From: Blattabacterium cuenoti
Lineage (GTDB): Bacteria; Bacteroidota; Bacteroidia; Flavobacteriales; Blattabacteriaceae
Length of the DNA stretch: 64,000 nucleotides
NCBI RefSeq assembly: GCF_014252295.1
Contig: NZ_CP059215.1
Location: 248,001-312,000, forward strand
Direction of reading: 5' to 3'
In this document: positions 27,188-35,898 of the stretch, piece by piece
Layout of the letters: each line of letters starts with the position of its first letter
Position numbering within the stretch: position 1 is the first letter of the stretch
Notes under the pieces: generated by a model
The model's database searches: none
Told to the model about the DNA's origin: nothing
The model's input: the letters and a program-made list of their open reading frames with translations, nothing else
Translations under genes and position numbers: made by a program

Positions 27188-27463
27188 ATGAATATGAAAA
27201 AAGGAGGAAATTTTTTTTTGGGAGTTATTATAGGAACCATGGCTGGCTTAATAATGGGAATTTTATTAGCTCCAAAAAAAGAGGAAAAAATAAAAAATAT
27301 ACTAGGAAAAAAAACAGAAGAATTAAGAGATAATTTTCAGAAAATTAGTAAAAAAATTGGAAAAAAAGTAGATCGAATAAAATCTAATTTTGAAGAAAGG
27401 TGGAAAAAAAACAAAATAGAGAAGGAAAAAATGGATAAAGTAGAAGATGAATTGGGGACTTAA
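27188..27463 (+). CDS. YtxH-domain small membrane protein
   Basis: A 91-residue protein: a Gly-rich N-terminal hydrophobic segment (GVIIGTMAGLIMGILLAPKK, about 11-30) then a very Lys/Glu-rich helix likely to be a coiled coil. This is the YtxH/GvpP-like layout found widely in Bacteroidota. The function is unknown; envelope stress roles have been suggested for the family. I start at 27188 (MNMKKGGNFF); the in-frame ATG at 27137 would add an unrelated hydrophobic stretch. It is followed 17 bases on by another membrane protein. Confidence 0.75.
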   Translation: MNMKKGGNFFLGVIIGTMAGLIMGILLAPKKEEKIKNILGKKTEELRDNFQKISKKIGKKVDRIKSNFEERWKKNKIEKEKMDKVEDELGT

Positions 27464-27480
27464 AAAAGTTTTTATTTTTT

Positions 27481-27819
27481 ATGTTGTTCATTTTCATTAA
27501 AAATTTTATCCATAGAAAATGGTGTCTTTTCAAAGATGAACTTGTTAAAGTATTGGTTTCCATCACAGGAGAGATCTTATTTAATTTTTTTTTGTTGATA
27601 TTTTGCATTATTATCTTTTTTTTAGGGAGTCTTTCTTTATGCTTTTTTCTTTCTTTTTATTTCGGAAATTATATTATTGGATTTGGATTTTTAACTATTT
27701 TATATTTTTTTCTTTTTCTTTTTATCTTCTTTTTCTTTAGAAAGATTTCACTTTTTTTTATAAAAAATTTATTAAGAAAATCTATTTTTAGAATTTTTGA
27801 AGAAAATAAAAAAAATTAG
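27481..27819 (+). CDS. hypothetical membrane protein, holin-like layout
   Basis: A 112-residue protein with two long, very Phe-rich hydrophobic segments (about 33-60 and 66-91) flanked by basic stretches. I see no catalytic motif. Its place after a YtxH gene matches a common Bacteroidota pairing with a small 'phage holin family' membrane protein; that label is structural and does not imply a phage. The start at 27481 follows the upstream gene by 17 bases; the stop at 27819 is 17 bases before the rlmB start. Function not recognised. Confidence 0.6.
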   Translation: MLFIFIKNFIHRKWCLFKDELVKVLVSITGEILFNFFLLIFCIIIFFLGSLSLCFFLSFYFGNYIIGFGFLTILYFFLFLFIFFFFRKISLFFIKNLLRKSIFRIFEENKKN

Positions 27820-27835
27820 AATTATCGACTTTTAT

Positions 27836-28597
27836 ATGAAAAAATTGGAAATTGTTTATGGAATACATCCTTTAATAGAAGCTCTTTTAGCTAAAAAAAT
27901 TATTAAAAAAATTTTTTTTCAAAGAGGATTTCAACAAGTATCAAATACTTACAAAAAAATAATACATCTTTCTAAAAAAGAAAATATTCCAATTCAAACA
28001 GTTACAAAACAAAAATTTTATCAATTAAAAAATAAAAATCATCAAGGAGTTTTTGGAATTCTTTCTCCTATAAAAACTTACAAAATAGAAAATTTGCTTC
28101 CTATGTTTTATGAAAAAGGAAAAAATCCACTTTTAGTCATTTTAGATCGCATTACAGATGTAAGAAATTTTGGATCTATAGTACGTACTTCTGCATGCGT
28201 TGGAGCAGACGCCATTATTATTCCAAAAAAATCAACAGCAATGATTGGATCAGATTCAATCAAAACTTCTTCAGGAGCTTTATTTAAGCTTCCAATATGT
28301 CAAGAAAAAAATATAAAAAACACTATAGAGTTTTTAATGAAATATGGATTTAAAATTGTTTCCGCTACGGAGAAATCCAATGTATATTGGTACGATATTG
28401 ATTTTTCAGGTCCAATAGCTGTAATATTAGGAAATGAGGAAAAAGGTATTTCTACAAAATATTTGGAAATTTCTTGCGAAAAAGTAAAAATTCCAGTAAT
28501 AAAAGGAATTTCTTCTTTAAATGTATCTGTAGCTTGTGGAATAATTTTATATGAAGTTTTCCGACAAAGAAAATATCACTCTAAAACTCACTTTTAA
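27836..28597 (+). CDS. rlmB: 23S rRNA (guanosine-2'-O)-methyltransferase, SpoU/TrmH family
   Basis: A 253-residue SPOUT methyltransferase. It has an N-terminal L30e-like substrate domain (YGIHPLIEAL, HQGVFG) and the three SpoU motifs: LDRITDVRNFGSIVRTSA, VILGNEEKGIS and IPVIKGISSLNVSVACGI. RlmB modifies G2251 of 23S rRNA; a paralogous target is possible. I start at 27836 (MKKLEIVYGIHPL); in-frame codons upstream overlap the previous gene. The 3' end overlaps convergent pheS by 17 bases. Confidence 0.9.
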   Translation: MKKLEIVYGIHPLIEALLAKKIIKKIFFQRGFQQVSNTYKKIIHLSKKENIPIQTVTKQKFYQLKNKNHQGVFGILSPIKTYKIENLLPMFYEKGKNPLLVILDRITDVRNFGSIVRTSACVGADAIIIPKKSTAMIGSDSIKTSSGALFKLPICQEKNIKNTIEFLMKYGFKIVSATEKSNVYWYDIDFSGPIAVILGNEEKGISTKYLEISCEKVKIPVIKGISSLNVSVACGIILYEVFRQRKYHSKTHF

Positions 28598-29573
28598 ATT
28601 GTCTTAGAAAACGAATATCATTATTAAAATAAATTCTAATATCTTTCATATCATAAATCATTAAAGATAAACGTTCTATTCCAACTCCAAAAGCAAATCC
28701 AGAATAAACTTCTGGATTAATATCTACATTTTTCAAAACTTCTGGATCTACCATTCCACAACCCATAATTTCTAACCATTCACTATTACAGTGTATATCT
28801 ACTTCCGCACTAGGTTCTGTAAATGGAAAATAAGAAGGACGAAATCTTATTTTTGCTTTTCCAAAAAGAGAAGTTATTAAATAATGAACCGTTTGCTTTA
28901 AATCTGAAAAGGAAACTTTTTTATCTATAAAAAATCCTTCTGCTTGATGAAACATGAAATTTGAACGTGATGAAATGGTTTCATTTCTATATACTTTTCC
29001 TATAGATAAAACACGAAAAGGAGGACGATGTTTTTTCATGTATCGTATTTGTATAGATGAAGTATGTGTCCGTAACAAAATATCTGGATTTTTGCATAAA
29101 AAAAATGTATCTTGCATATCTCGAGATGGATGATGAATTGGAATATTCAAAGCCGTAAAGTTGTGCCAATCATCTTCTATTTCTGGTCCGTCTACATAAG
29201 TAAATCCAATATTTAGAAAAATTTCTATTATTCTGTTTTTTATTATGGATAACGGATGTATAGACCCTATTTCTATAGATTTTCCAGGTATAGTAGGATC
29301 GTAGTCATGCTTTAGTCCTTTTTCATTTTTAATGATGTCGTTTTTTGATTGATAGTGAAAAATTTTTCTTTGAACTTCTTTTTTTAATTCATTAATAATT
29401 TTTCCATAAATTTTTCTTTTATAAATGGATATTTCTTTTAATTCTTTGAATAAATTTGTTAAAATTCCTCTTTTTTTTCCTAAAAATTTAATTCTAAACG
29501 TTTCTAAATCATCATATGTTTGAATATTAAAACATTTGATATACTTTTTTATTTCATCTATTTTTTGATACAT
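28581..29573 (-). CDS. pheS: phenylalanyl-tRNA synthetase alpha subunit
   Basis: A 330-residue class II synthetase subunit with N-terminal coiled coil. Motif 2 is FRVLSIGKVYRNE together with FHQAEGFFID, and motif 3 is GFAFGVGIERLSLMIYDM. The phenylalanine-binding segment SYFPFTEPSAEVDI is intact. It partners with PheT, which is not in this window. Two bases separate it from the unknown gene upstream, so both are likely on one transcript. Confidence 0.95.
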   Translation of the reverse strand: MYQKIDEIKKYIKCFNIQTYDDLETFRIKFLGKKRGILTNLFKELKEISIYKRKIYGKIINELKKEVQRKIFHYQSKNDIIKNEKGLKHDYDPTIPGKSIEIGSIHPLSIIKNRIIEIFLNIGFTYVDGPEIEDDWHNFTALNIPIHHPSRDMQDTFFLCKNPDILLRTHTSSIQIRYMKKHRPPFRVLSIGKVYRNETISSRSNFMFHQAEGFFIDKKVSFSDLKQTVHYLITSLFGKAKIRFRPSYFPFTEPSAEVDIHCNSEWLEIMGCGMVDPEVLKNVDINPEVYSGFAFGVGIERLSLMIYDMKDIRIYFNNDIRFLRQFKSEF

Positions 29574-29575
29574 AT

Positions 29576-29926
29576 TTATTCGATAATATTTTCTTCATTC
29601 ATATAACGAATGATAGCTTTTTGAATTAAAAACAATTGTTCCTCTTGATTAGAAAAAGGTATTTTTGATTTTAATATATAATGTGGCCATCCTTCCTTAT
29701 CTCTTCCTAGAAAAGAATAATAACCAAAAGGTTCTAAGATTCTACATATTGCAATATGCAAAATATTAATTTTATCTTCTTTATTTGAAAATCTATTTTT
29801 ACCTTTACCCAGCTCTTGAATTCCTATTAAGTAAATAATTCCAATAATATCAATTTTTTTTTCTATGAAAAAATGATTTTGTATGTATAATATTACTTTA
29901 TTCCAATTGATATGAAATCGTTTCAT
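29576..29926 (-). CDS. conserved Bacteroidota protein of unknown function
   Basis: A 116-residue soluble protein, mostly helical by composition. It contains the blocks IIYLIGIQELGKGK, LHIAICRILEPFGYYSFLGRD and GWPHY, which I recall in uncharacterised proteins next to cvpA in other Bacteroidota. I see no catalytic motif or export signal. It precedes pheS by two bases and is divergent from cvpA with only 14 bases between start codons. An AAGGAA lies directly before its ATG, closer than a normal ribosome site. Confidence 0.7.
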   Translation of the reverse strand: MKRFHINWNKVILYIQNHFFIEKKIDIIGIIYLIGIQELGKGKNRFSNKEDKINILHIAICRILEPFGYYSFLGRDKEGWPHYILKSKIPFSNQEEQLFLIQKAIIRYMNEENIIE

Positions 29927-29940
29927 TTCCTTATTAAATT

Positions 29941-30444
29941 ATGTTAACATTAGATATAATTATCGTCGTTATAGTTTTATATGGAGGATATCATGGCTAT
30001 CAAAAAGGTTTAATATCTCAATTTTTTGTATTCATGATATTTCTAATATTTATTTACAAAGGTCCTGTTGTATTTGATTTTGTCAAAAAAGTAAATGTGG
30101 TAAACAGAGAATCCTATTTTTTTTTAGCTTCTTCTCTAATCATTTCTTTTCTTTCTATAATTTTTTTATCTTTTTTTTCTAAAAAAATTATAGAATTTAT
30201 TATGATGATTACATGGATGAAACCTGTGGATAGATTTTTTGGTGTAATATTAGGCATGATTAAATATTTTTTTTGGATTTCAATATGTCTTTTTTTTCTA
30301 AAAGAAGTAAATAAAAAAATTTATGTCATTCCTGATAATTTTTTTCAAAATTCCTTTGAAAAAGAGTTTCAATTTTTTTTTTCTAGAAAAGGATATTTAT
30401 TTAATAAATTGAAAGAATTATATTTTTATTTTCAATATAAATAA
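29941..30444 (+). CDS. CvpA-family membrane protein
   Basis: A 167-residue protein with four hydrophobic segments starting MLTLDIIIVVIVLYGGYHGYQKGLI, the CvpA N-terminal pattern. A second signature segment WMKPVDRFFGVILGMIKYFFW is at about 91-111. E. coli CvpA affects colicin V export and envelope homeostasis; the molecular role is unknown. It is followed after five bases by the LuxE-family gene. Confidence 0.83.
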   Translation: MLTLDIIIVVIVLYGGYHGYQKGLISQFFVFMIFLIFIYKGPVVFDFVKKVNVVNRESYFFLASSLIISFLSIIFLSFFSKKIIEFIMMITWMKPVDRFFGVILGMIKYFFWISICLFFLKEVNKKIYVIPDNFFQNSFEKEFQFFFSRKGYLFNKLKELYFYFQYK

Positions 30445-30449
30445 ATAAA

Positions 30450-31418
30450 ATGATCTTTAAAAAAAAGGTTTTTTCGATCTCATCTAAGAATGAATTTGAA
30501 AATTTGACATTGGATATATTTCATTACCAAATGAAAAATAACATAGTTTATAAAAACTATCTTAAATCGTTAAAAATAAATCCAATGAAAATAAAAAATA
30601 TTTCTGAAATTCCTTTTTTACCTATTTCTTTTTTTAAAACACACTGTATTTGGAGTAGTTTAACTAGTATACCAGATATTGTTTTTACTAGTAGCGGAAC
30701 GACAGGAGAAAAGAGTAAACATTATGTAGCAGATTTAAGTATTTATATTAATAGTTTTATAAAAGGATTTGAGTTTTTCTATGGTCCAATAGAAAAATTC
30801 AAATTTTTAGGATTTTTTCCTACTTATAGAAAAAATTCTTCTTTAATTTATATGATAAAATATTTGATCCAAAAAACAATTCAAAATGGAAGTCGTTTTA
30901 TTTATTCCTATGATAAAAAGAAAAATATTATTATTTCTGATAAAAAAAATATTTTAATTTTTGGACTTAGTTTTTCTTTATTAGATTTTATAGAAAAAAT
31001 AGAAAAAAGTGGATATCAAGAAAATTTGATTATTATGGAAACAGGAGGAATGAAAGGAAAAAGAAAAGAAATGATTAGAGAAGAATTACACAATATCTTA
31101 AAAAATATTTTTTCTGTCAATGAAATTCACTCGGAATATGGTATGACAGAATTTCTTTCTCAGGCATATGCAAAAAAAAACGGTATTTTTCGATGTCCTC
31201 CTTGGATGAAAATATATATCAGAGACACGAAAGATCCTTTCATTCACATAGATAATAATAAAATAGGAGGTATTGATGTTATAGATTTATCGAATTATTT
31301 ATCTTGTCCTTTTATTTCTACCGAAGATTTAGGAAAAAAAATAAATGAAGAAGAATTCGAAGTCTTAGGAAGAATGGATTTTTCAGATATAAGAGGATGC
31401 AATATAATGACTATTTGA
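30450..31418 (+). CDS. LuxE-family acyl-protein synthetase (ANL fold)
   Basis: A 322-residue adenylate-forming enzyme. The phosphate-binding motif FTSSGTTGEKSKH is at about 79-91. METGGMKGKRKEMIREEL and SEYGMTEFLSQAY match the LuxE/PaaK adenylation fold, and TEDLG-x-GRMDFSDIRGCN matches the hinge. LuxE activates fatty acids and transfers the acyl group to a protein partner. No lux partner lies nearby; the substrate is unknown. Close spacing to cvpA suggests an operon. Confidence 0.8.
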   Translation: MIFKKKVFSISSKNEFENLTLDIFHYQMKNNIVYKNYLKSLKINPMKIKNISEIPFLPISFFKTHCIWSSLTSIPDIVFTSSGTTGEKSKHYVADLSIYINSFIKGFEFFYGPIEKFKFLGFFPTYRKNSSLIYMIKYLIQKTIQNGSRFIYSYDKKKNIIISDKKNILIFGLSFSLLDFIEKIEKSGYQENLIIMETGGMKGKRKEMIREELHNILKNIFSVNEIHSEYGMTEFLSQAYAKKNGIFRCPPWMKIYIRDTKDPFIHIDNNKIGGIDVIDLSNYLSCPFISTEDLGKKINEEEFEVLGRMDFSDIRGCNIMTI

Positions 31419-31427
31419 TTTAAAAAA

Positions 31428-31457
31428 TATAGAAAAGATGTATCTTTTGTTTCTATA
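31428..31457. terminator. imperfect hairpin between the convergent LuxE-family and phosphate transporter genes
   Basis: TATAGAAAAGAT pairs with ATCTTTT...TTCTATA after a two-base turn, with a small bulge. It lies at the 3' ends of two convergent genes and overlaps the transporter stop. It is probably a weak bidirectional terminator. Confidence 0.35.
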
Positions 31458-33708
31458 AACTATGTTGATACAATAAAAGAATACCTTCTATACTTTTTGT
31501 TATTCTTTTTGAATGTAAAAGAATATCTAACATTAATAAAGTGTTTTTTGTCCCATATTTATTATAAATAATACCCATGACCTGTTGATTCATTTGTTCC
31601 TCTATTTTTTTTATAATTTTATATTGGATAGAACAAGAAAGTTCTATTTTTTGACAATTTCTATCTATTGTTACTTTTTTGATGATGTGAAAATGTTCAC
31701 CCATTAGATTTTCAAGTGTTAATAAATTTTTCTTTTGCTGATATTTTAAAGGTTTATGGCTATTTATAACATGAAATAATGTATGATTAGTAATAATATC
31801 TGAGGATTCAATAATTTCTTTAGTTTTGTTATATATATGGAAATATATGATACCAACATTAGGTTCACTATTTTTTGTGTTTCGAATTACTCTGATTAAA
31901 GAGTTTTGTATACTTGTAAAATGTTCTTTTACTTTTAAAAAAGTATTTCTACTATTTTGAAGAGTTTTTAAATTTTCTTGAGTAATTCCTTCTATACTAT
32001 TTTTATAAATCTTCTCTACATATTCAAGTATAGGGTTGAGAATCTCAAAAGTTTTGTTTAAGGAAATTTCCAAATTAATATTTACTATATTAAACAATGG
32101 TTTTTCTTCTTTTATTATTTTTTTATAGTATTTTTTATAACTTTTGTAAAAAACGAATACAATTAAAAAAATAAGAGAGAATAAAGCCCATGCTTTAAAA
32201 AAGTACAAAAAAGCAGCGGTCATTCCAGACATTATAAAAGCCATTAACCCTGTTAAAAACCATCCTCTTATTACTTTTAATACACCTGATACTCGATAAA
32301 CAGCACTTTCTCTATCCCAAGCTCTATCTGAAAGGGAAGTCCCCATAGATACCATAAAAGTGACAAAAGTAGTAGACAATGGTAATTTTTGCACTGTAGC
32401 TATAGATATCAATATGCTAGATATGGTTAAATTAGCAGAAGCCCTAACTAGGTCAAAAGCTACGTTCCCTTCTTTTTCTGTTTTTTTTTGTTTAAAATTT
32501 TTTTCTATTTTAACTAAAAATCTTTTCGGAAAAAATTTAAAAAAATAATTTCCAAAATATAAAAAAAATCGAACGATTCCTCTAGAAAAAGAATTAGATA
32601 AAAATTTTTCTTGCCCTTCATTTTGTCTACTCAAATTAATCTCTGTGCTAGTAATGTTTTTTGTTTTTTTGGAAAACCAAAGAGTCAATATCATAATCAT
32701 TCCTGCAAAAATTAAAAATAAAGATGGAACCTGCACATTTCCAGATAAACTTTTCATATTAAATTTTTCAGCAGGAGGACTTCCCGATTCTTTCCATATA
32801 TTGTAAGATTGTATACCAGCTATAGGTATTCCGATAAAATTAACTAAATCATTTCCTGCAAAAGCCATAGCTAAAGAAAAAGTTCCATATAATACAACAA
32901 ACTTTAATATATTGTATCCGAAAGAAACAAATATTTTCGCTATAATTGTCCATGTTGAAAATAATATGATAAAAAAAACAAAAAAATTATGGTGAATCCA
33001 TTTTATGAAATTTTGAATAAAGAAGGAAAATCCTGATAACTGATTATCAGTAAAACCTTGTAAAGTGCTATGCATTCCTCTAACAATCAGGAAATAAGTC
33101 ATACAACTTAATGAAATAGAGGCCCATATGACTCCTGCATCTTTTAATTTTTTTTCATATTCAAAACTAAATAAAGAACGAATGAAATAGTGAATGAAAG
33201 TTCCAGAAGTAAAAGAAATTATAATAGATAAAAAAATTCCTATACTAATAGTTAATGTTTTTTCTGTTTTAATATAGAAAGTCAAATGATGAAAAGGCTC
33301 ATTATTTAAAGGAGAACTGATTTTAATCATGGCTATACTGAAAGCACCACCTAATAAACAAAAGACCATAGATACTGTAGTGGAAGTAGGTAATCCTAAA
33401 GTATTAAAAATATCCAGCAAAATGATATCGGATATCATAACCGCTAAAAAAATAAAAATGATATCTGAAAAGTAAAAATAGGAAGGATCAAAAACTCCTT
33501 TTCTTGCTACTTCCATCATACCACTAGATAAAAAAGCTCCTAAAAAAATACCTAAACTAGCGAAAATCATAATCGTTTTACGAGAAGCTACTTGAGATCC
33601 AATGGCAGAATTGAGAAAATTAACGGCATCGTTAATTAAACCAACAATCAAATCAAATATGGATAATAAAAAAAGAACCACTATAATTGAGGAATAAAAA
33701 AATTTCAT
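31453..33708 (-). CDS. pit: PiT-family inorganic phosphate transporter with PhoU-like tail
   Basis: A 751-residue protein. The two PiT signatures are GLINDAVNFLNSAIGSQVASRKT (starting at about residue 23) and a second copy around FAGNDLVNFIGIPIAG. About twelve membrane segments are followed by a soluble C-terminal part of roughly 220 residues, helical and PhoU-like. Such fusions are usual in Bacteroidota and about 250 residues longer than E. coli PitA. The transporter couples phosphate uptake to cations. Charged cytosolic loops separate the two halves. It is downstream of ruvA on the same strand. Confidence 0.9.
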   Translation of the reverse strand: MKFFYSSIIVVLFLLSIFDLIVGLINDAVNFLNSAIGSQVASRKTIMIFASLGIFLGAFLSSGMMEVARKGVFDPSYFYFSDIIFIFLAVMISDIILLDIFNTLGLPTSTTVSMVFCLLGGAFSIAMIKISSPLNNEPFHHLTFYIKTEKTLTISIGIFLSIIISFTSGTFIHYFIRSLFSFEYEKKLKDAGVIWASISLSCMTYFLIVRGMHSTLQGFTDNQLSGFSFFIQNFIKWIHHNFFVFFIILFSTWTIIAKIFVSFGYNILKFVVLYGTFSLAMAFAGNDLVNFIGIPIAGIQSYNIWKESGSPPAEKFNMKSLSGNVQVPSLFLIFAGMIMILTLWFSKKTKNITSTEINLSRQNEGQEKFLSNSFSRGIVRFFLYFGNYFFKFFPKRFLVKIEKNFKQKKTEKEGNVAFDLVRASANLTISSILISIATVQKLPLSTTFVTFMVSMGTSLSDRAWDRESAVYRVSGVLKVIRGWFLTGLMAFIMSGMTAAFLYFFKAWALFSLIFLIVFVFYKSYKKYYKKIIKEEKPLFNIVNINLEISLNKTFEILNPILEYVEKIYKNSIEGITQENLKTLQNSRNTFLKVKEHFTSIQNSLIRVIRNTKNSEPNVGIIYFHIYNKTKEIIESSDIITNHTLFHVINSHKPLKYQQKKNLLTLENLMGEHFHIIKKVTIDRNCQKIELSCSIQYKIIKKIEEQMNQQVMGIIYNKYGTKNTLLMLDILLHSKRITKSIEGILLLYQHSL

Positions 33709-33761
33709 AAGTAAGATTGAATTTACAAAATAAAGAAAAAATATATTATTTATTATGTAAT

Positions 33762-33793
33762 AAATTGTAAATATTAGAAATTATTTACAATTT
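33762..33793 (-). terminator. 12-base-pair A/T hairpin at the ruvA stop
   Basis: AAATTGTAAATA (33762-33773) and TATTTACAATTT (33782-33793) are exact complements around an eight-base loop. The arm covers the ruvA stop codon. No clean T run follows on the ruvA strand, so it may be a weak terminator or an RNA stability element before the transporter gene. Confidence 0.4.
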
Positions 33794-34396
33794 TTTTAAA
33801 AATTCTTTAATAATATTTTCTACAGAAAATTCTGGATGTTCATTCAAAATATCATCCAAAACATTTTTAGATACTGTAGGAGAAAAACCAAGTACGTTCA
33901 AAGCGTTTAAAGCTTCTTTTTTAATTAAATCAGATGTACTGCCCAAAAATTTTACGTTTTCTACCTTTCTATTACTAATTTCTTTAGTAAATTTATCTTT
34001 TAATTCAATAATAATTCTTTGAGCTGTTTTTGTTCCGATTCCTTTTACTTTTCTAAATGCCTTAACATCATTTTTATATATAGATTCTGCTATTTCATAT
34101 GGAGTTATAGAAGATAATAACATGATAGCAGAACTTGGACCTATTCCATTAACGGATATTAAATAAGAAAATATTTCTCTTTCTATTTTTTCAAAAAAAC
34201 CGTACAGAACATGTTTATTTTCTTTTATAAAGAGATAAGTATAGATGCTTATCTCTTTTCCTTCTTCTCTTTCTTTTTCTAACAAAAAAGAATAGGTATA
34301 TAATGAAATATGAATATGATATCCTACTCCATGACAATCTATTATTAAATAAGATTTATTTTTTTCTATTAACTTTCCTCTTAAATGTGTTATCAC
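33785..34396 (-). CDS. ruvA: Holliday junction branch migration subunit RuvA
   Basis: A 203-residue protein with OB-fold N domain (MITHLRGKLIEKN), tandem helix-hairpin-helix region (LISVNGIGPSSAIMLLSS and FRKVKGIGTKTAQRIIIELKDK) and a C-terminal domain that contacts RuvB. It tetramerises on four-way DNA junctions. Its retention means recombination intermediates are still processed in this reduced genome. The 64-base gap to der upstream contains no gene. Confidence 0.95.
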   Translation of the reverse strand: MITHLRGKLIEKNKSYLIIDCHGVGYHIHISLYTYSFLLEKEREEGKEISIYTYLFIKENKHVLYGFFEKIEREIFSYLISVNGIGPSSAIMLLSSITPYEIAESIYKNDVKAFRKVKGIGTKTAQRIIIELKDKFTKEISNRKVENVKFLGSTSDLIKKEALNALNVLGFSPTVSKNVLDDILNEHPEFSVENIIKEFLKKL

Positions 34397-34460
34397 AGTA
34401 TTATCGAAAAAGGTATTGTCAAAAAAAGTTATATTAAAGAATATAAAAAATACTAAGAAA

Positions 34461-35807
34461 TTATTTTTTTCTAAAGAAAATTTTCATAGGAACGCCTTTA
34501 AAACCAAAGTGATAACGAATTTTATTTTCAATAAATCTTTTATAAGATTCTTTTATATATTGAGGAAAATTAGAAAAAAAAAGAAATACGGGACTGCATG
34601 ATGGAATCTGAGTACAATATTTTATTGTTATTAATTTATTTTTTTTCTTAGAATGAGGAGGATTTTTTTTAAAAATTGGTAACATAATTTTATTTAAAAT
34701 ATTCGTTCTTAATCTGTTCTTACGTGATTTTAAAATTTGATCAGCTATGGGAATAATATGATGTATTCCATATTTATTCTTAGCAGATATAAAAAGAATG
34801 GGAACATTATCAAATGGAGATATTTTTTTTTGAATCAGAAATTGTAAATTTTTTTGCAACAAATGATTTTTATTATTAAATAAATCCCATTTGTTAATAA
34901 GAATTATAATACCTTTATGATTATTTTTTACTAATCTAAAAATATTCATATCCTGTCTTTCCCATCCACGAACTGCATCTACCATTAAAAGACAAACATC
35001 AGTGTTTTTGTCTTCTATTGTTTTTACCGTTCTTAAAGAAGAATAAAATTCAATGTTTTCTCCTATTTTTGATTTTTTTCTTACTCCTGGAGTATCAACT
35101 AAAATACATTCATATCCCAATTTTTTATAAAAAACATCTAGACTATCTCTAGTAGTACCAGAAATATTAGTTACAATATGATGAGGTTTATCTAGAAAAG
35201 AATTAATTAAAGTCGATTTTCCTACATTCGGACGTCCGACTATAGAAAAACGAGGAAGAAATTCTTTTTCTATGATATTTTCTTTTCTTTCAAAAAATTT
35301 ATCTTTAAATATTTCTACTATTTTATCTAGTAATTCTCCCGTTCCACTACCATTTATAGCTGATATATAGTAAAAGTTTCCAAATCCTAAATGAAAAAAA
35401 TATGTTTCTGAATATAAAGACGTAGATTCTACGTTATCCACTTTATTCACTACTAATAAAGTGACTTTTTGAAATTTTTTGAGTATTTTAGCAATTTCTC
35501 TATCTCTTTCTAAAATTCCCATTTTTATATCTACCAAAAATAAAATAACATCGGACTCTTTAATAGCTATGAAGATTTGATTTTTTATTTCTTTTTGAAG
35601 AATATCATTTTTTGAAATTGAAGAACTAAAACCACCTGTATCCAACACAGAGAATTTTAGTCCATTCCATTCTGAATTTCCAAAAACTCGATCTCTTGTG
35701 ACTCCACTTGTAATATGAACAATAGCTTTTCTTTTTCCTACAAGACGATTAAACAAAGTCGATTTTCCTACATTTGGACGTCCAACGATAGATACAGTAT
35801 AATTCAT
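34461..35807 (-). CDS. der: ribosome-assembly GTPase Der (EngA)
   Basis: A 448-residue protein with two tandem GTPase domains. The first has GRPNVGKSTLFN, DTGGF and NKVD; the second has GRPNVGKSTLIN, DTPGV and NKWD. A C-terminal KH-like domain ends GFKGVPMKIFFRKK. It is needed for 50S subunit maturation. The start follows a TACCTTTG box by 21 bases. Confidence 0.96.
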   Translation of the reverse strand: MNYTVSIVGRPNVGKSTLFNRLVGKRKAIVHITSGVTRDRVFGNSEWNGLKFSVLDTGGFSSSISKNDILQKEIKNQIFIAIKESDVILFLVDIKMGILERDREIAKILKKFQKVTLLVVNKVDNVESTSLYSETYFFHLGFGNFYYISAINGSGTGELLDKIVEIFKDKFFERKENIIEKEFLPRFSIVGRPNVGKSTLINSFLDKPHHIVTNISGTTRDSLDVFYKKLGYECILVDTPGVRKKSKIGENIEFYSSLRTVKTIEDKNTDVCLLMVDAVRGWERQDMNIFRLVKNNHKGIIILINKWDLFNNKNHLLQKNLQFLIQKKISPFDNVPILFISAKNKYGIHHIIPIADQILKSRKNRLRTNILNKIMLPIFKKNPPHSKKKNKLITIKYCTQIPSCSPVFLFFSNFPQYIKESYKRFIENKIRYHFGFKGVPMKIFFRKK

Positions 35808-35828
35808 TTGAATAAATTATTCGCATAA

Positions 35829-35836
35829 CAAAGGTA
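35829..35836 (-). promoter_or_regulatory. candidate -7 box upstream of der
   Basis: On the minus strand TACCTTTG fits TAnnTTTG and ends 21 bases before the der start. No clear TTG element is seen about 19 bases further upstream. Confidence 0.35.
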
Positions 35837-35898
35837 GAATTTTTTTATTAGTTTCATTACTAGATTCTTAGTCAAAGTGTATATTACTAAAAAAAATA

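Noticed and set aside
27097-27240. N-terminal extension of murB
   Set aside because: The added 48 residues are unlike MurB and overlap the divergent YtxH gene and its promoter space.
27481-27819. Prophage remnant, because of the holin-like protein
   Set aside because: No other phage gene, attachment site or base-composition change is nearby. The layout is a generic small membrane protein found next to YtxH in Bacteroidota.
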